From Pelagomonas calceolata (lineage: Eukaryota > Sar > Pelagophyceae > Pelagomonadales > Pelagomonadaceae): a stretch of DNA of 64,000 nucleotides. Both the position numbers and the translations under genes were made by a program. Shown here piece after piece: positions 22,518 to 32,423 of this stretch. Location: contig CAKKNE010000005.1 of NCBI GenBank assembly GCA_918797485.1, positions 3,658,001 through 3,722,000 of the forward strand, written 5' to 3'. Below the pieces are notes generated by a model. The model worked only from the letters and a program-made list of their open reading frames with translations. It was not told where the DNA came from and ran no database searches. The number at the start of each line of letters is the position of its first letter. Positions within the stretch are counted from its first letter, which is position 1.

Positions 22518-23914
22518 TTAGCGCCACCGGCGGGGAGCCTTCTTCTCCTCGACCATCAAGTCCGAGATGCCCGAGTAGAGCTTGGCGATGATGTCGCGCT
22601 CCTTGATGAAGAGGCGCTTCGAGGGGGAGATGTCCACGGTGCCGTCGGCGCCGATGGGCGTGTGCTCGCCGCCCGTGCCGCGCACCGAGAGGCCGAGCGG
22701 TTTGCATACTGCCTTGGCTTTGGTCTCCGTGCCGTCGGCCGTGAGGTTCGGGATCTTGACGTGCACTGACGCGCGCATACCTGTGCCCAGGTTGCTGGGG
22801 CAGGACGTGACGTAGCCGTACTTCGACGACGTCGCGAAGGTGATGCCATCGATCGACTCGATGGTGTCGAGCATCGTCTTGAGCCGGTCGAACACCTCGT
22901 TGAGTTTCGTGCCGCGCTTCATGCACATGATTCTCAATTGATCCTCTTCCCCAAACCACACGATGCACTGCTTGTCATCAGACTGCCAGCACCCCCTCCC
23001 GTAGGGCCAGTCGTCGGCGATGCCCGCGGACGCGAGGTACGTGTCCGCCGCCATGTCCTTGAACATGACGTGCTTCTTAACCTGCGTAGATCGAAGACGA
23101 CGTCGCGCCGATGGCGTCGGAAGGGACTCGGACGCCTCACGAGCTCCGCGTACTTCTCCGGCGTAATTAAGTTGGGGTTCTTCTCGCCGTCCCCAAAATC
23201 TGGGGAGAGTGAATAGACCGTGCCGCCGTAGGCCGGGTCCTTCTTCAATTTGTCGAAGGCCTTGAGCATGGCCTTCTCGAAGGCGATGCGCTCCGATTTA
23301 TCCATGGCGCCGGGCAGGTTGAACTGCGTCAGGTTTCGGCCGACGCGCACGCGCATCGACAGTTCTGAGAGACCGAGCTTGGTCACATCCAGAACTCCTT
23401 TGTCTCCGACAGCCGACGCGTCCCAGTCCGTGACATGAGTGGCATCAGCAGAAGCCTTGTGGTACTCCTGGCAGACGGCGTCGAAAAATGGGGCAAACTC
23501 ATCATAATCACTCGGCGCCATGGCGTAGCACCCCAATCCGGAATCGGGGTTCTCCCAGCCCGTCTTCAGGCATTTCAGGAGGCGCGTCTGCTGTGCCGGG
23601 TCGAGCGTCGCGAAGTACTCAAAATCAAATTTTTGTATGGCTATATTGTCGGGCATCGTCGCCTTGACCTTCGCGATCTTCGCGAGCTCCTCGCCATGTG
23701 CGAGTACAGAGAGCAGTTTCTTCGAGGCCTCGTCGGCTTGGATTGAGGGCGCTGCGGCGTGGCCTTCGTCAGCTCTAGGCGCCATGCAGGCAATGGCAGC
23801 CACTCCGACACCGCCTGCGATCAGGAAGCCGCTGCCATCCCCCGCGGCAGCGGTCGAGAGCTGCCTTGCATGCCGGGCAGCCCGGCGCGACGCCGACGCG
23901 AAGCGGGAGAACAT
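22518..23914 (-). CDS. ATP:guanidino phosphotransferase (arginine/creatine kinase), mitochondrial
   Basis: Reversibly moves phosphate between ATP and a guanidino compound, buffering cellular ATP. Exons 23914-23141 and 23081-22518, 445 aa. The start MFSRFASASRRAARHARQLS is a mitochondrial presequence, followed by a short hydrophobic segment. Family features: RVRVGRNLTQF, the nucleotide-binding signature CPSNLGTG with its conserved Cys, and VRGTGGEHT. The 59-nt intron 23082-23140 (GT-AG) contains the recurrent CGATGGCGT motif; removing it restores AELVKKHVMFKDM. Arginine versus creatine specificity cannot be decided from the sequence alone. It is divergent from the RAD54-like gene. Confidence 0.88.
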
Positions 23915-24344
23915 TTTGTGCACAGATCCCGGGTGCTCTCGATGGCGAGCTTGGCTTCGCGGAGCATGGGCATGCTCCAAACGAGCCCCGCACCGAAAGG
24001 ACGTGTACTAGACGTCCAAATGAGACTTTAGATGCCGCCGACAATGATCTGAAATGCAGTCCTGAAACAGCTCCGTAGACAACTGATTGACCGGTGATTT
24101 TGAAGGTCGAGGCAGACCGACTCCGGGACCGAGACGACGCGGCGCCGCGCGCAACGAACGAGTAGCCAAACACAGCGCAACGCAGCACAGCGCATTCGTT
24201 TGATACGTGCGCGCTGCTCCACGACAGATTGTGCGTTCGCGCCGTCTGCAGCGCTCCCTGAGGCGCTAAGTGCATATCAGCCGCGCTGCCGCTAAGCGGC
24301 GCGAACACGTACGCCGCGCACACGTGGACGCGCAGTACTAAACC
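23915..24344. other. Divergent intergenic region
   Basis: This 430-nt spacer holds the promoters of the guanidino kinase and the RAD54-like gene. No good copy of the palindromic element is present. An imperfect inverted repeat with CGCTAAG arms sits at about 24263-24300 and may be unrelated. Confidence 0.4.
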
Positions 24345-27300
24345 ATGGCCAAATTCCAGCTCCCCACGTCCACAAAAGGCGGCAGCAAGGGCTTCGCGCC
24401 GCCGCGCAAGACCGCGACGAAGACCGCGCCGCGCCCGAAAGCTAGACCTTTGGCGCCCGCGCGCTTCGAGTCGAAGCCGCCGCCGCCGCCTCCCACAGAC
24501 CCCGTGGGCGCCTGGGCCTGCCTCTACGCGAAGAAGGGCCCCAAGAAGAAGATCACGTGGCTCGACGGGGAAGTCGTGCGCGAGCCGTACCCCGGCAACA
24601 TGCACCGCGTCAAGCTCATCGACGCGGACACGAAGGCCCAGGTGACGTCCACCACGAAGCCGGCGTCCTTGGCGCCCTTCGAGGTCGACAAGGACGACGA
24701 GACGTGCTTCTCCGGTTATAGATTACAAATCACGGCGCGGTTGAGAGGAGGCGGGCCCGCGGCCGCGCCGGCGGCGCCGCCGGCGCCGGCCCGCCCGGCG
24801 CCGCGCGCGCCCGTCCGCCCGGCGCCGCCGCGGCCGAAGCCGCGGCCGGCCCCGGCGCCGGCGCCGGCTCCGCCGGCGCCGAGCGGCCGCGCCGCCGAGG
24901 TCGGCGCCTGGGCTTGCCTCTACGCGAAGAAGGGCCCGAAGAAGCGCATCACGTGGATCGACGGCGAGGTCGTCCGGGAGACGTACCCCGGCAACCAGCA
25001 CAAGCTCAAGCTTTTTGATGCGGCGACGCGCGTCATGGTCTCGGGCGCGACGGTGCCGGCGGCTTTTCGACATTTCGAGGTCGACGACGACGACGAGACG
25101 GCCTTCGGCGGCTACCGGCTCCAGATCACGGACCGGCTGCGCGGCGGCCTCGCGCCCTGCCCCGCGCCGCCCGTGCGGCGCGGCGTCCCCTGGCCTTCGC
25201 TTGCGAGACGCGTTGACGGTGGCGCGTCGATGGCGTGGAGGCTCGCGTCGACGGCGTTGAGGCGTCGGCCACGCCATCGCCGCGACGCATCGACACAAAA
25301 CCCATCTCCACACAGGCGCCGCCGGCGCGGCCCGCGCCACCCACGCAACAAGCGCCCGCGCGGCGGGGCCCGCCGCCGGGCTGGGGCGCGACGCCGCCGC
25401 CCGTGGCCCCGCGGGCGCGCCGCCCGCGTCCCGCCAGCACGCCATCGCCGCAACCCGCCACGCGTCAACACACAGGTCCCCGCCCCGAAACCCCGGAGCG
25501 GCCCGCCCGCGAACTGGGCCTCAACCACCACAGTCGCGCCGAAGCAAAAAACGAAGAGACCCTCGACGAAGATGCACGACGGGCCCGTGACTGATTTCGT
25601 CGTCCTAGATCAACCGAGAGTTGCACTACGAGGCCCCGTCGCGCGGAAATTGCGACCGCACCAACGGGACGCCGTCAAGTTTTTGTATGGCTGTCTATCG
25701 GGAAGGCAACCTGAGAGAAGAGAAGGTGCTATACTAGGCGACGAGATGGGCCTGGGGAAGACCCTCACCACTCTAGCATTGTTGCGAACTTTGGTGAAAG
25801 CAGCAGGAAGTTGCCAGAACGACGACCACGGTTTGCAGAAGATCCGGAAGGCCTGTGTGGTCTGCCCGGCGTCATTGGTCGCCCAGTGGCCCAACGAGGA
25901 CGCCAAGTTCTTCGGGCGGGTTTCGTCGAACGTCGTCTGGATCCCTTGTCTAGAGAAGGCGGGCGGGAGTGCGGACGGCACGGTAGAGACGGCCAAGGCA
26001 GCTCTCGAAAGGTGGCGCGCGTTGGATGGCCGACGGTCCTGTGCCGTGCTATCCATTTCGTACGAGGCCTTCGCGCGGCACTGCGAAAGTCTCATTGATG
26101 CGGACCCTCAATTGGACCTGCTGATCATGGACGAGGGCCACCGGTTAAGGGGTGGTGCCAAAGCTAAAACAGCTTCCTTACTCCGAGACTGTCGGGCTTC
26201 CAAGAGGTTACTGTTGACGGGCACGCCGGCGATGAACAATTTGGAGGAGTTCCACTCGTTGGTCGACGTTTGTTGTCCTGGCGCTTTAGGTGATGCGGCG
26301 TCCTTCCGGAGGGATGTCATGAGGCCTATTTCTGCTGGGGCGTTGCGCGGCGCGTCTTCTGCACAAAAGAAGGCGAAGGAGGAGGCGACGCAACAACTGA
26401 GAAGTGCCGTATCTGCATTCTACCTGCGGCGGGCGGCGTCGGACATTGCTAGAGCTTCCCTCCCACCGAAGACCGTCCATATAGTGTGCTGCCGCATGGT
26501 CGACGACCAACGGGAAGCTTATGAAGAGGCCTGCGAGCTGCGGGACGGCGGCGCTCTCGCCACGATCCAGAAGCTGCGAGCCTTAGCTACAAGAGGGCCC
26601 GCTCGGAACCCGCTGCACGAGCCTTCAAGTGGCAAGTTACGCGTCGCCTTCGCGTTATTGCAGCACCTCCGCGAGACGGGATCTGAAAGAGTAGTAATCG
26701 CGTCCGGAAGCACGGCGACGTTGGACGTCATCCAAGCCTGCTGCGATGCGCGGCGGTGGGACTGGCTGCGGGTCGACGGAACGACGCCGCCGGCGGAGCG
26801 GCCTAGATTAGTCGAAAGATTTAAGTCGAGGACCTCGAACGCGTTCGTGTTTTTGCTGTCGACGCGGGCGGGCGGCTGCGGCCTGAACCTGGTCGGCGGC
26901 AGTCGCTTGCTCTTGTTGGATCCGGACTGGAACCCGGCGCACGACGAGCAGGCCATGGCGCGCGTCTGGCGCGACGGCCAGGCGCGGCCCGTCCACGTGT
27001 ATAGGCTGCTCTCCGCCGGTGCTGACGCGGCGTGATTTCCGAACGTTTCCGACACCGCATCGACGCCTTCGACGTGGCCGTCAGAGAGCCTACACATCCT
27101 CGACGCTGTCGTTCGACGCAGGCACGATCGACGAAAAGACGCTCGCGCGCCAGCTCCACAAGCACGACGCCAATGATGGTGCCGTATTAGACGACAACAA
27201 CTGCGCCGCGCGCTTCTCGGCCCGCGCCCGCGTGGACATCACATTTCACGCCATCGACGCGACGTCGTACGAACACAACTCACTGGTCAATTCCCACAGG

Positions 27301-27680
27301 CGGAGGAGCTTGAAAGATTGTTCGCGTACGAGGACACGGCGTCGGAGCTCTACGCGTCGCAGGCGCGCGGGCGCAAGGCCTGGCCCGCGTACGTCCCTTC
27401 TGCGATCTCCGACGGTGCGCTGAAGGCCGCCGCGGCGTTTGGGGTGACGTACGTCAAGTCCGACACTCATACTGCAGACGGTCATCAGGCTTCCTCCGAC
27501 GACGAAGCGTCGGACTCGGAGGCCGAGGAGCCGTCCCGGAAGTCGGGCTCGACGGCGACGCGGTCCTACCACACTGGAAGAACTCCGAACGATGATGATG
27601 AGGAGGAGTTCCAGTTCGACGAGGTCAGCGCTCCGGCGAAGAAGCGGCGCGTCATCACCGAAGACTCGGACGACGAGTAG
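24345..27680 (+). CDS. RAD54-like SNF2 ATPase with two DUF2439-like domains
   Basis: DNA-translocating ATPase of the RAD54/RAD54B type, expected to act in homologous recombination. Proposed exons: 24345-25172, 25316-25402, 25476-27018, 27122-27231 and 27300-27680, giving 982 aa. Residues ~54-136 and ~187-269 are two copies of a DUF2439-like domain (VGAWACLYAKKGPKK...TWLDGEV). A Pro-rich linker follows, then the SNF2 core: LRPHQRDAVKFL, DEMGLGKTLT, DEGH, LLLTGTPAMNN, RVDGTTPP, AGGCGLNL and VYRLLSAGTIDEK. The C-terminal tail is acidic with AKKRRV as a likely nuclear signal. The last intron may instead begin at the GC of 27220, which would give the more family-like FSAEELERLF. Confidence 0.88.
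25173..25315 (+). mobile_element. Introner-like intron with GCGCCGCC duplication
   Basis: GT-AG intron, 143 nt. GCGCCGCC occurs immediately upstream of the donor and immediately downstream of the CCACACAG acceptor, as expected of a target duplication. The interior holds the inverted pair CGATGGCGTGG and CCACGCCATCG. The 3' end resembles the TIR introner family but the 5' end does not. Confidence 0.5.
27019..27121 (+). mobile_element. Introner-like intron, GTCAGAGAGTC family
   Basis: GT-AG intron, 103 nt, between SAG and TIDEK of the helicase C-terminal region. It carries CGACGTGGCCGTCAGAGAG, shared with the pyruvate kinase intron, and ends GTCGTTCGACGCAG, like the pyruvate kinase acceptor. 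Confidence 0.5.
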
Positions 27681-27787
27681 GCACAAGGCCTTTCCCCCTT
27701 TCCCCTGTTCTAAGCTTCGTACGTAACACACATTGCCACCGAAGCGGCCGGCCGCGCCCGCAACGGCGCCGGCCGCACCTACGCGGG

Positions 27788-27811
27788 GCTAGTGTCTTAC
27801 ATGCCCCTAGC
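27788..27811 (+). promoter_or_regulatory. Palindromic promoter element, copy 3
   Basis: GCTAGTGTCTTAC, spacer, CCTAGC. It lies 77 nt upstream of the 27865 ATG, the shortest distance of the set. Confidence 0.6.
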
Positions 27812-27864
27812 TAGCTCGAGCTCGCGAGGCGCGACGCCATCAGCGGCTATCTCGTTGCAATCCA

Positions 27865-28288
27865 ATGGCCAAAACGCCGGCGAAGAAGTCCGCCAAAGCG
27901 CCGGCGATAGCCCTGACCGAGCGCCAGGCGAAAAAGGCGGAGAAATCTGAAAAAGCAAGCGAGGCCGCAAAAAACGCCGCCGCGCTCAAAAAGCGCCTAC
28001 GGAGCTGCGCTGGCCGCTGGCGGGCCCTACAGGTTGGGCCGGGACTTTACCGCCCGCCACGTCGGTTATAACCGGGGCTATTATCGCGAGCACTGGAGCA
28101 TCAAGCCCCTGACGTTCACGCCCTCCGACGACGAGAGGAGGAGCAAGAAGCGCCCCGCGCCCAAGACGTTCACGCGCTCCGACGACGAGACGCCCGTGGA
28201 AGGCGTCGAGGAGGCGACGAGCCAGTGCTTCCGCTGCGGCGGCATCGGCCACTGGGCCCGCGACTGCCCGAAGAAGAGGAAGCCTTAG
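27865..28288 (+). CDS. Zinc-knuckle (CCHC) protein with an apparent +1 frameshift
   Basis: Small basic protein, about 141 aa if one base is skipped near 27988-27995. The first frame gives a Lys/Ala-rich N-terminus (MAKTPAKKSAKAP...KNAAALK). The second frame gives SAYGAALAAGGPYRLGRD, FTARHVGYNRGYYREHW, two PSDDE/RSDDE repeats and a CCHC knuckle CFRCGGIGHWARDC before a KKRKP tail. The two halves join cleanly at an A-run (CTCAAAAAG). No intron with usable splice sites fits. Zinc knuckles bind RNA or single-stranded DNA, so a nuclear RNA-binding role is inferred. A sequencing error in the A-run, or a real frameshift, would explain the break. Confidence 0.65.
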
Positions 28289-29047
28289 ACGGGCGGGGGC
28301 CATGTAAGTATGTGTCTCTTACTGAATCCGGGGAGGGGGAACGGCTGCAGATCAGCACGACCGCGACCGGAGTCGCGGCGACGACGCCTCCGTACTTGGC
28401 GCCCGTGTCCCCGGAGATGCGGTACCGCTACATGGACATCTGCTATCCGCGAGACCGCCACAGGCCACGCCCGCGATAATGCTCGAAACGACCTTTCCCA
28501 CCGCGTCGGCGTCCACGCCATCGACGCGACGTTGACCTCGTGTCTCCTGCGCCTGGCGCGACTGGCGTAGTCGCGCAGGAGTGCGCAGCGCGAACAGCAG
28601 GTGTCGATTTGATGCTCAAAAGTTGTTCAGCCGGCGGCACACGCCCGACCGCCGCCGCGCGCACCGGGAATTATCGCAAGAGTCGCCGCGCGTGGTAGTG
28701 CACGCATCGATCAATGAATCGGCGTTTTTAGCCCGCGCGGTCCGTCCGAGGCTCCCGCGTGCGGAATATCCAAGGACCGTTCCTCGTACGCGCGACGATC
28801 GCATGGATGAACACGGGCTCATTCTTAGCAAAATGAACGACATCACGGCCGCGCGGCAGAAAACCGAGGCGAGTGCGCCGCGCTGCGCGTGCGGCAGTCG
28901 TCCCTATTGCCAGCCTTGCACAGCTGCGGTGCCTGGTTGCGCGGGCTCTTTGGCTCGCCACTGCCAGGAGGGATGCCAGCGATGCGCGAGAACGCTCAAG
29001 CAGTGCGCAACCTCGAAATTTGCGGCCCCTGCTTGCTTTTGCTCTTC
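28289..29047. other. Intergenic, no gene supported
   Basis: About 760 nt with only short frames that lack domain similarity or plausible composition. It contains one copy of the CCACGCCATCG motif at about 28511. It leads into the palindromic element at 29048. Confidence 0.45.
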
Positions 29048-29072
29048 CTAGTGTGTCTTACGTGTCGCTAGC
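29048..29072 (+). promoter_or_regulatory. Palindromic promoter element, copy 4
   Basis: CTAGTGTGTCTTAC, spacer, CGCTAGC. It lies 132 nt upstream of the 29180 ATG. Confidence 0.6.
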
Positions 29073-29179
29073 CCTGAATCCCATCGCGATCGCCCCCAAA
29101 CCTAGCTATTATTGCATCATCCAGCAAGGTTCCAGCGCGGAACAGCTGCAAAAAACATAGTCGTGATCCACTGGCAGCG

Positions 29180-30259
29180 ATGGAAGTCCCCACGCGCCGG
29201 GTGCGCGTGAGGTTTCGAGTGGGAGGGAGTTTGGTGAGAGAGGGGAAGGGCAAGAGGGAGGCCATTTACATCGCGCTGACGGCGGCCGGAGCCGAAACGT
29301 TCTTTCCGACGCCCGAGATCGCCCCCTACGATCGGCAACAAGACAAGGAGACCGACTACTACCTCGCGAAGACCGAGACGGGAGAATTGATGGACGGCAC
29401 GTCCCTGCCCGACGAGGCGCAAAAAAGGATACTGAGCTTCCTCCTCCACGACGTCAACAAACGCAACGGCGACCCGTCGCGCTCGTCTTTACTCATGTCC
29501 GTGAAGCCGCGCGAGCCGCCGAAGGCCATAGTGTGGACCGAGCCGATGCGCTATGCATTGGAGGCCGGCACGCGCCAGCTCCACGGCGCCGAGCTGCCGT
29601 CGTTCGCCGAGATTGCGAAAATGGGCTCCGTGGAAAAGGTTGGCCTGATGGGACTGTGCTCCTATTTGCAAACGTATGCACATGCTACTAAAGCTGCGAC
29701 GCAGATCAGGTTGGCTTCCAAAACCCAAAGGTCATTTGCGGACTTCAAAACTCTACTGTCTCAAGTGATGAAGCGAAAGAAGACGCACAACGGTCCTCGC
29801 GGTTACGGTAGGAAGGAGGGCGAGACGATGGAGCAGTATTGGTTGCGGATAGGGGAGCTATACTCCGACATTCAGGATCCTACGCTTCGTAAGTTAGGAG
29901 ACAGAATTGAGAAGATAATGTCCTGCTCGAACGTGGACGTCGCGCAAGAGGGGCCTCTATGGGCGCGACACCACCGCGATTGGTTTGTCGATAACAAGTG
30001 TCCGTATGCGCCGCCGCGCGAGACGCCGGAGGCGGACGAGCTCGCCTGGATCGGGAGGTGCTACAAGGACAAGGACGGGGTCTGGTGCATCAAGAAGGTC
30101 GAGTTCTCCCAGCAGGATAGGGAGCTCGCCGTGTACGCCTACCCGGCCGACGAGGAGCCGCCGGAGGACGACGACGAGCTGGAGCGCGAGTTACTCGACC
30201 CTTTCAAGGAGGCACTCGATGAGGAGGTTAACGTCTGGGTCGAATCGGACTCGGAGTGA
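29180..30259 (+). CDS. Protein of unknown function
   Basis: Single exon, 359 aa, not recognised. The N-terminus is basic (VPTRRVRVRFRVGG), the middle is helical with TQRSFADFKTLLSQVMKRKK, and residues ~225-260 read YGRKEGETMEQYWLRIGELY. The C-terminal 40 residues are strongly acidic and end in WVESDSE. No signal peptide or membrane segment is seen. The palindromic promoter element sits upstream and codon use matches neighbouring genes, so it is very likely a real gene. Confidence 0.7.
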   Translation: MEVPTRRVRVRFRVGGSLVREGKGKREAIYIALTAAGAETFFPTPEIAPYDRQQDKETDYYLAKTETGELMDGTSLPDEAQKRILSFLLHDVNKRNGDPSRSSLLMSVKPREPPKAIVWTEPMRYALEAGTRQLHGAELPSFAEIAKMGSVEKVGLMGLCSYLQTYAHATKAATQIRLASKTQRSFADFKTLLSQVMKRKKTHNGPRGYGRKEGETMEQYWLRIGELYSDIQDPTLRKLGDRIEKIMSCSNVDVAQEGPLWARHHRDWFVDNKCPYAPPRETPEADELAWIGRCYKDKDGVWCIKKVEFSQQDRELAVYAYPADEEPPEDDDELERELLDPFKEALDEEVNVWVESDSE

Positions 30260-30414
30260 GTAAGTGTTAAAACTAATAGAGAGGCGGCGCGTGATTGATC
30301 TGGACGCTGCCGCCAAAATTAGTGCGTTTGGCGGAGAGCCTGAACTCAACACCGCGCCCCAACGCCTCCCCGGAGCGCACGAGTAACAATCAAGACTCCT
30401 AGAATTACCCCGCC

Positions 30415-30594
30415 TCAATCGAACACCCGGAAGTGCAGGAACTTGAACGTGATGTACGCCGCCGTCGTCAGCGACAGGTACTGGGACGTGAACACGTCCA
30501 ACGCGTCCACAAATTGTCTGGCTAATCCAATAGCCTCGCCCGCCGTCTTCGACACGGTGAAGGCCACGACGGCGGGCTTCGGCGACTCGTCGTT
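30415..30594 (-). other. Orphan C-terminal coding fragment
   Basis: A frame without any Met reads KPAVVAFTVSKTAGEAIG, then LARQFVDALDVFTSQYLS, then LTTAAYITFKFLHFRVFD and a stop. It looks like a real protein end with a membrane-embedded segment, but it has no start and is in a different frame from the helicase fragment just upstream. No acceptor of the CAG type precedes it. It may be the last exon of a gene I cannot reconstruct, or a remnant. Confidence 0.35.
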
Positions 30595-31345
30595 TTACCG
30601 CAACGTTCGACGGTGCGGCTATGAGTATCCTAGGCTTCAAGTGTCGTAACTTCTCGAGCCACTCACATCTCCTAGCACATTTCTTCCAGCCCGCCTGCCG
30701 GACCAGATCGTCCTTGTGGATGGCCTCCCTTAGAACTTCCTGGTAGTAGGTTTGATATTGAGCGTTGTGTAACGCATTCACGCATACTACTAACGTCGTA
30801 GTTTTTCCCGTGCCCGGCGGGCCCTGGATCAGTGTGATATCTTCGCTATCATGCGCAAAGCCGCCGACGGCATGCACAATAGCCTCCAATTGGCTCGGGT
30901 TGCACTTCGTGCGCGCATGGCGGGAGAAGCCGCTCCTTGAAACAAGCGCGTCTAACCGCGCGCAGCAGGCCGCCGCGGCGGCGTCTTCGCCTAGATCCGT
31001 GCGCTTCGTTTGGACGGTGACCGGCCGCGTCTGCTTTGATACTAAAGCTTCGCGTAGCCTCGGACTCAGCAGCGAAACGTGCGCTAATGCATCTAATTCT
31101 CGTAACGACGGCGTCAGCCCCGTGATCGTTTGGAACTGGCACGTCGCCTGGACGCCGCCCGGGCCCAGTAACTTGCGCGCGCCGACGCGGGCCGCGTCCG
31201 CCGCGCCGTCGCGCTTCGTTAGTACACAGAGGATTTTCGTACTCTCCTGCTTGAGCGCTACTAAATCATCCCGCGCCGGGTCGCCGAGTCTTCCATAAAT
31301 TTTCAGAGGCGCGAAGGCCCCTCTATCAGCATCGTGCGCGCCGGC
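30595..31345 (-). pseudogene. SEN1/UPF1-like superfamily 1 helicase fragment
   Basis: About 250 codons match the first part of a SEN1-type RNA/DNA helicase: a LTPSLRELDALAHV segment, CNPSQLEAIVHAV (Q motif), LIQGPPGTGKTTT (Walker A) and RILIAAPSNVAV (motif Ia). Motifs II to VI, including the DEAxQ box, are absent downstream. No in-frame Met occurs before the helicase part except one inside the neighbouring lipocalin intron. It begins directly behind the lipocalin stop codon. It is therefore called a truncated copy; an unrecognised multi-exon gene is the alternative. Confidence 0.55.
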
Positions 31346-31359
31346 GTTCTCCAGGGCGA

Positions 31360-32025
31360 CTACTTCGGGGAGACGTCGACGCCGCGGCGCTTCCAGCCGA
31401 ACTGCGCCGTCGCGTCGCGGTCCCAGCTCTGGGGCACTTCCACGAGGTCGGGGAGGCCCTCGGGGTATTGGTGGTCCGTTACTAAACGCTTCTTGATGTC
31501 GTCCAGGACCGAGCGCGGCATTTCCGGCTTGCGCGCCATGACCCAGACGTAGGCGCGGCTCGGGTAGCCCACCTGTGCGCAACCAACCAGTGTGAGTCGG
31601 GTGCAGCCGATAACTCTTAATCAAGTCCGCGACGCCATTTAACTATTTGATTATGCACTGGTGCCGACGACGAACCACGCCGCGTCGTTGTCCAGTGCCG
31701 TCTTAGACTTTTCTATCACCAAGTAGGGCATCTTCACCGGCCAGAACGGAGATACTTTCCAGCCAGACGTGTTATCGTCGTACCAGGAGCTACCTGTTTG
31801 CGGGAGCTTTTTCAGCGGGCCATCCAGCGAATTTTTATTGTATCTAAAGTCGATGTCTACGGCGCCCTCCGTCTTGCCCGCCGAATACGTCTCGATGGCA
31901 TTGTGCGCGCCCTTCTCGAAGATCGTCGGCATCACGGCGATGACGAACCACGTGCCGAAGAGCTGCCGGACCGGGACGTTATCGACGGGCTTCAGAGGTT
32001 CAAGCTTTGTAGAACTGGCTCCCAT
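31360..32025 (-). CDS. Lipocalin (Blc / temperature-induced lipocalin type)
   Basis: Beta-barrel protein that binds small hydrophobic ligands, often linked to membrane lipid protection. Exons 32025-31669 and 31572-31360, 189 aa. Family signs: the N-terminal lipocalin GxW region (VRQLFGTWFVIAVMP), PVKMPYLVIEKS, and, across the intron, WFVVGYPSRAYVWVMARKP, the conserved third lipocalin region. The start MGASSTKL could be N-myristoylated at Gly2 (inference). There is no signal peptide. A palindromic element lies 188 nt upstream, shared with the divergent SDR. Confidence 0.85.
31573..31668 (-). mobile_element. Introner, orientation 2, in lipocalin
   Basis: GT-AG intron, 96 nt. On the gene strand it begins GTCGGCACC, then AGTGCATAATCAAA, and ends CACACTGGTTGGTTGCGCACAG read in two parts (CACACTGG, TTGGTTGCGCACAG). 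The upstream flank CGTCGGCACC and the downstream flank GGTGGGCTAC match at 6 of 10 positions, a decayed target duplication that supplies the GT donor. Confidence 0.7.
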
Positions 32026-32212
32026 TGCGATTCTCTGGTGTTGAGGAGCGTCGAGCTACACCACGCTGATGACTGAGTGGAGCAGGGCCTCTGTGAATGG
32101 CGAAATTTGTGCGGAATCGATACCGCAATTGCGTAGAGGCCAGCTTATGGACGGGAGACGTAGTGCTGCTGCTTGTAGCGGCCTCTCTGATCTGCGTGGA
32201 TCTGCGCGGATT

Positions 32213-32235
32213 CTAGCGCAGCATAGACACACTAG
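32213..32235 (-). promoter_or_regulatory. Palindromic promoter element, copy 5 (reversed)
   Basis: On the minus strand it reads CTAGTGTGTCTATG, spacer, CGCTAG. It sits between divergent lipocalin (ATG 188 nt away) and SDR (ATG 189-211 nt away). The rest of the 398-nt spacer shows nothing else recognisable. Confidence 0.6.
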
Positions 32236-32423
32236 GCTGCCAGCCTTTGTGGCTGACTATAGCCTGTGTCTGAGGGATCGTTGCGCAGCAGGCGTCGTGC
32301 ACGCCTCTGCACGCATCCCTGCGAACCACTGCGGGCGCTGCAGTCAAGCGCTGTTCGAAGGAGACGCCAAAAAGCAACTGCAGCCGCTGCACTGCAAGCT
32401 GCAGCCGAGGAGCCGTCGCATCG

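Noticed and set aside
24263-24300. Inverted repeat with CGCTAAG arms as a further promoter element
   Set aside because: The TSTTAC spacer is missing and the arm sequence differs; likely chance or unrelated.
28581-29051. 156-codon Cys-rich frame upstream of the 29180 gene
   Set aside because: No domain, irregular Cys spacing, and it runs into a promoter element.
30191-30594. C-terminal extension of the helicase frame
   Set aside because: Sequence after APSNVAV is Arg/Gly-rich out-of-frame reading that overlaps the convergent 29180 gene and lacks helicase motifs.
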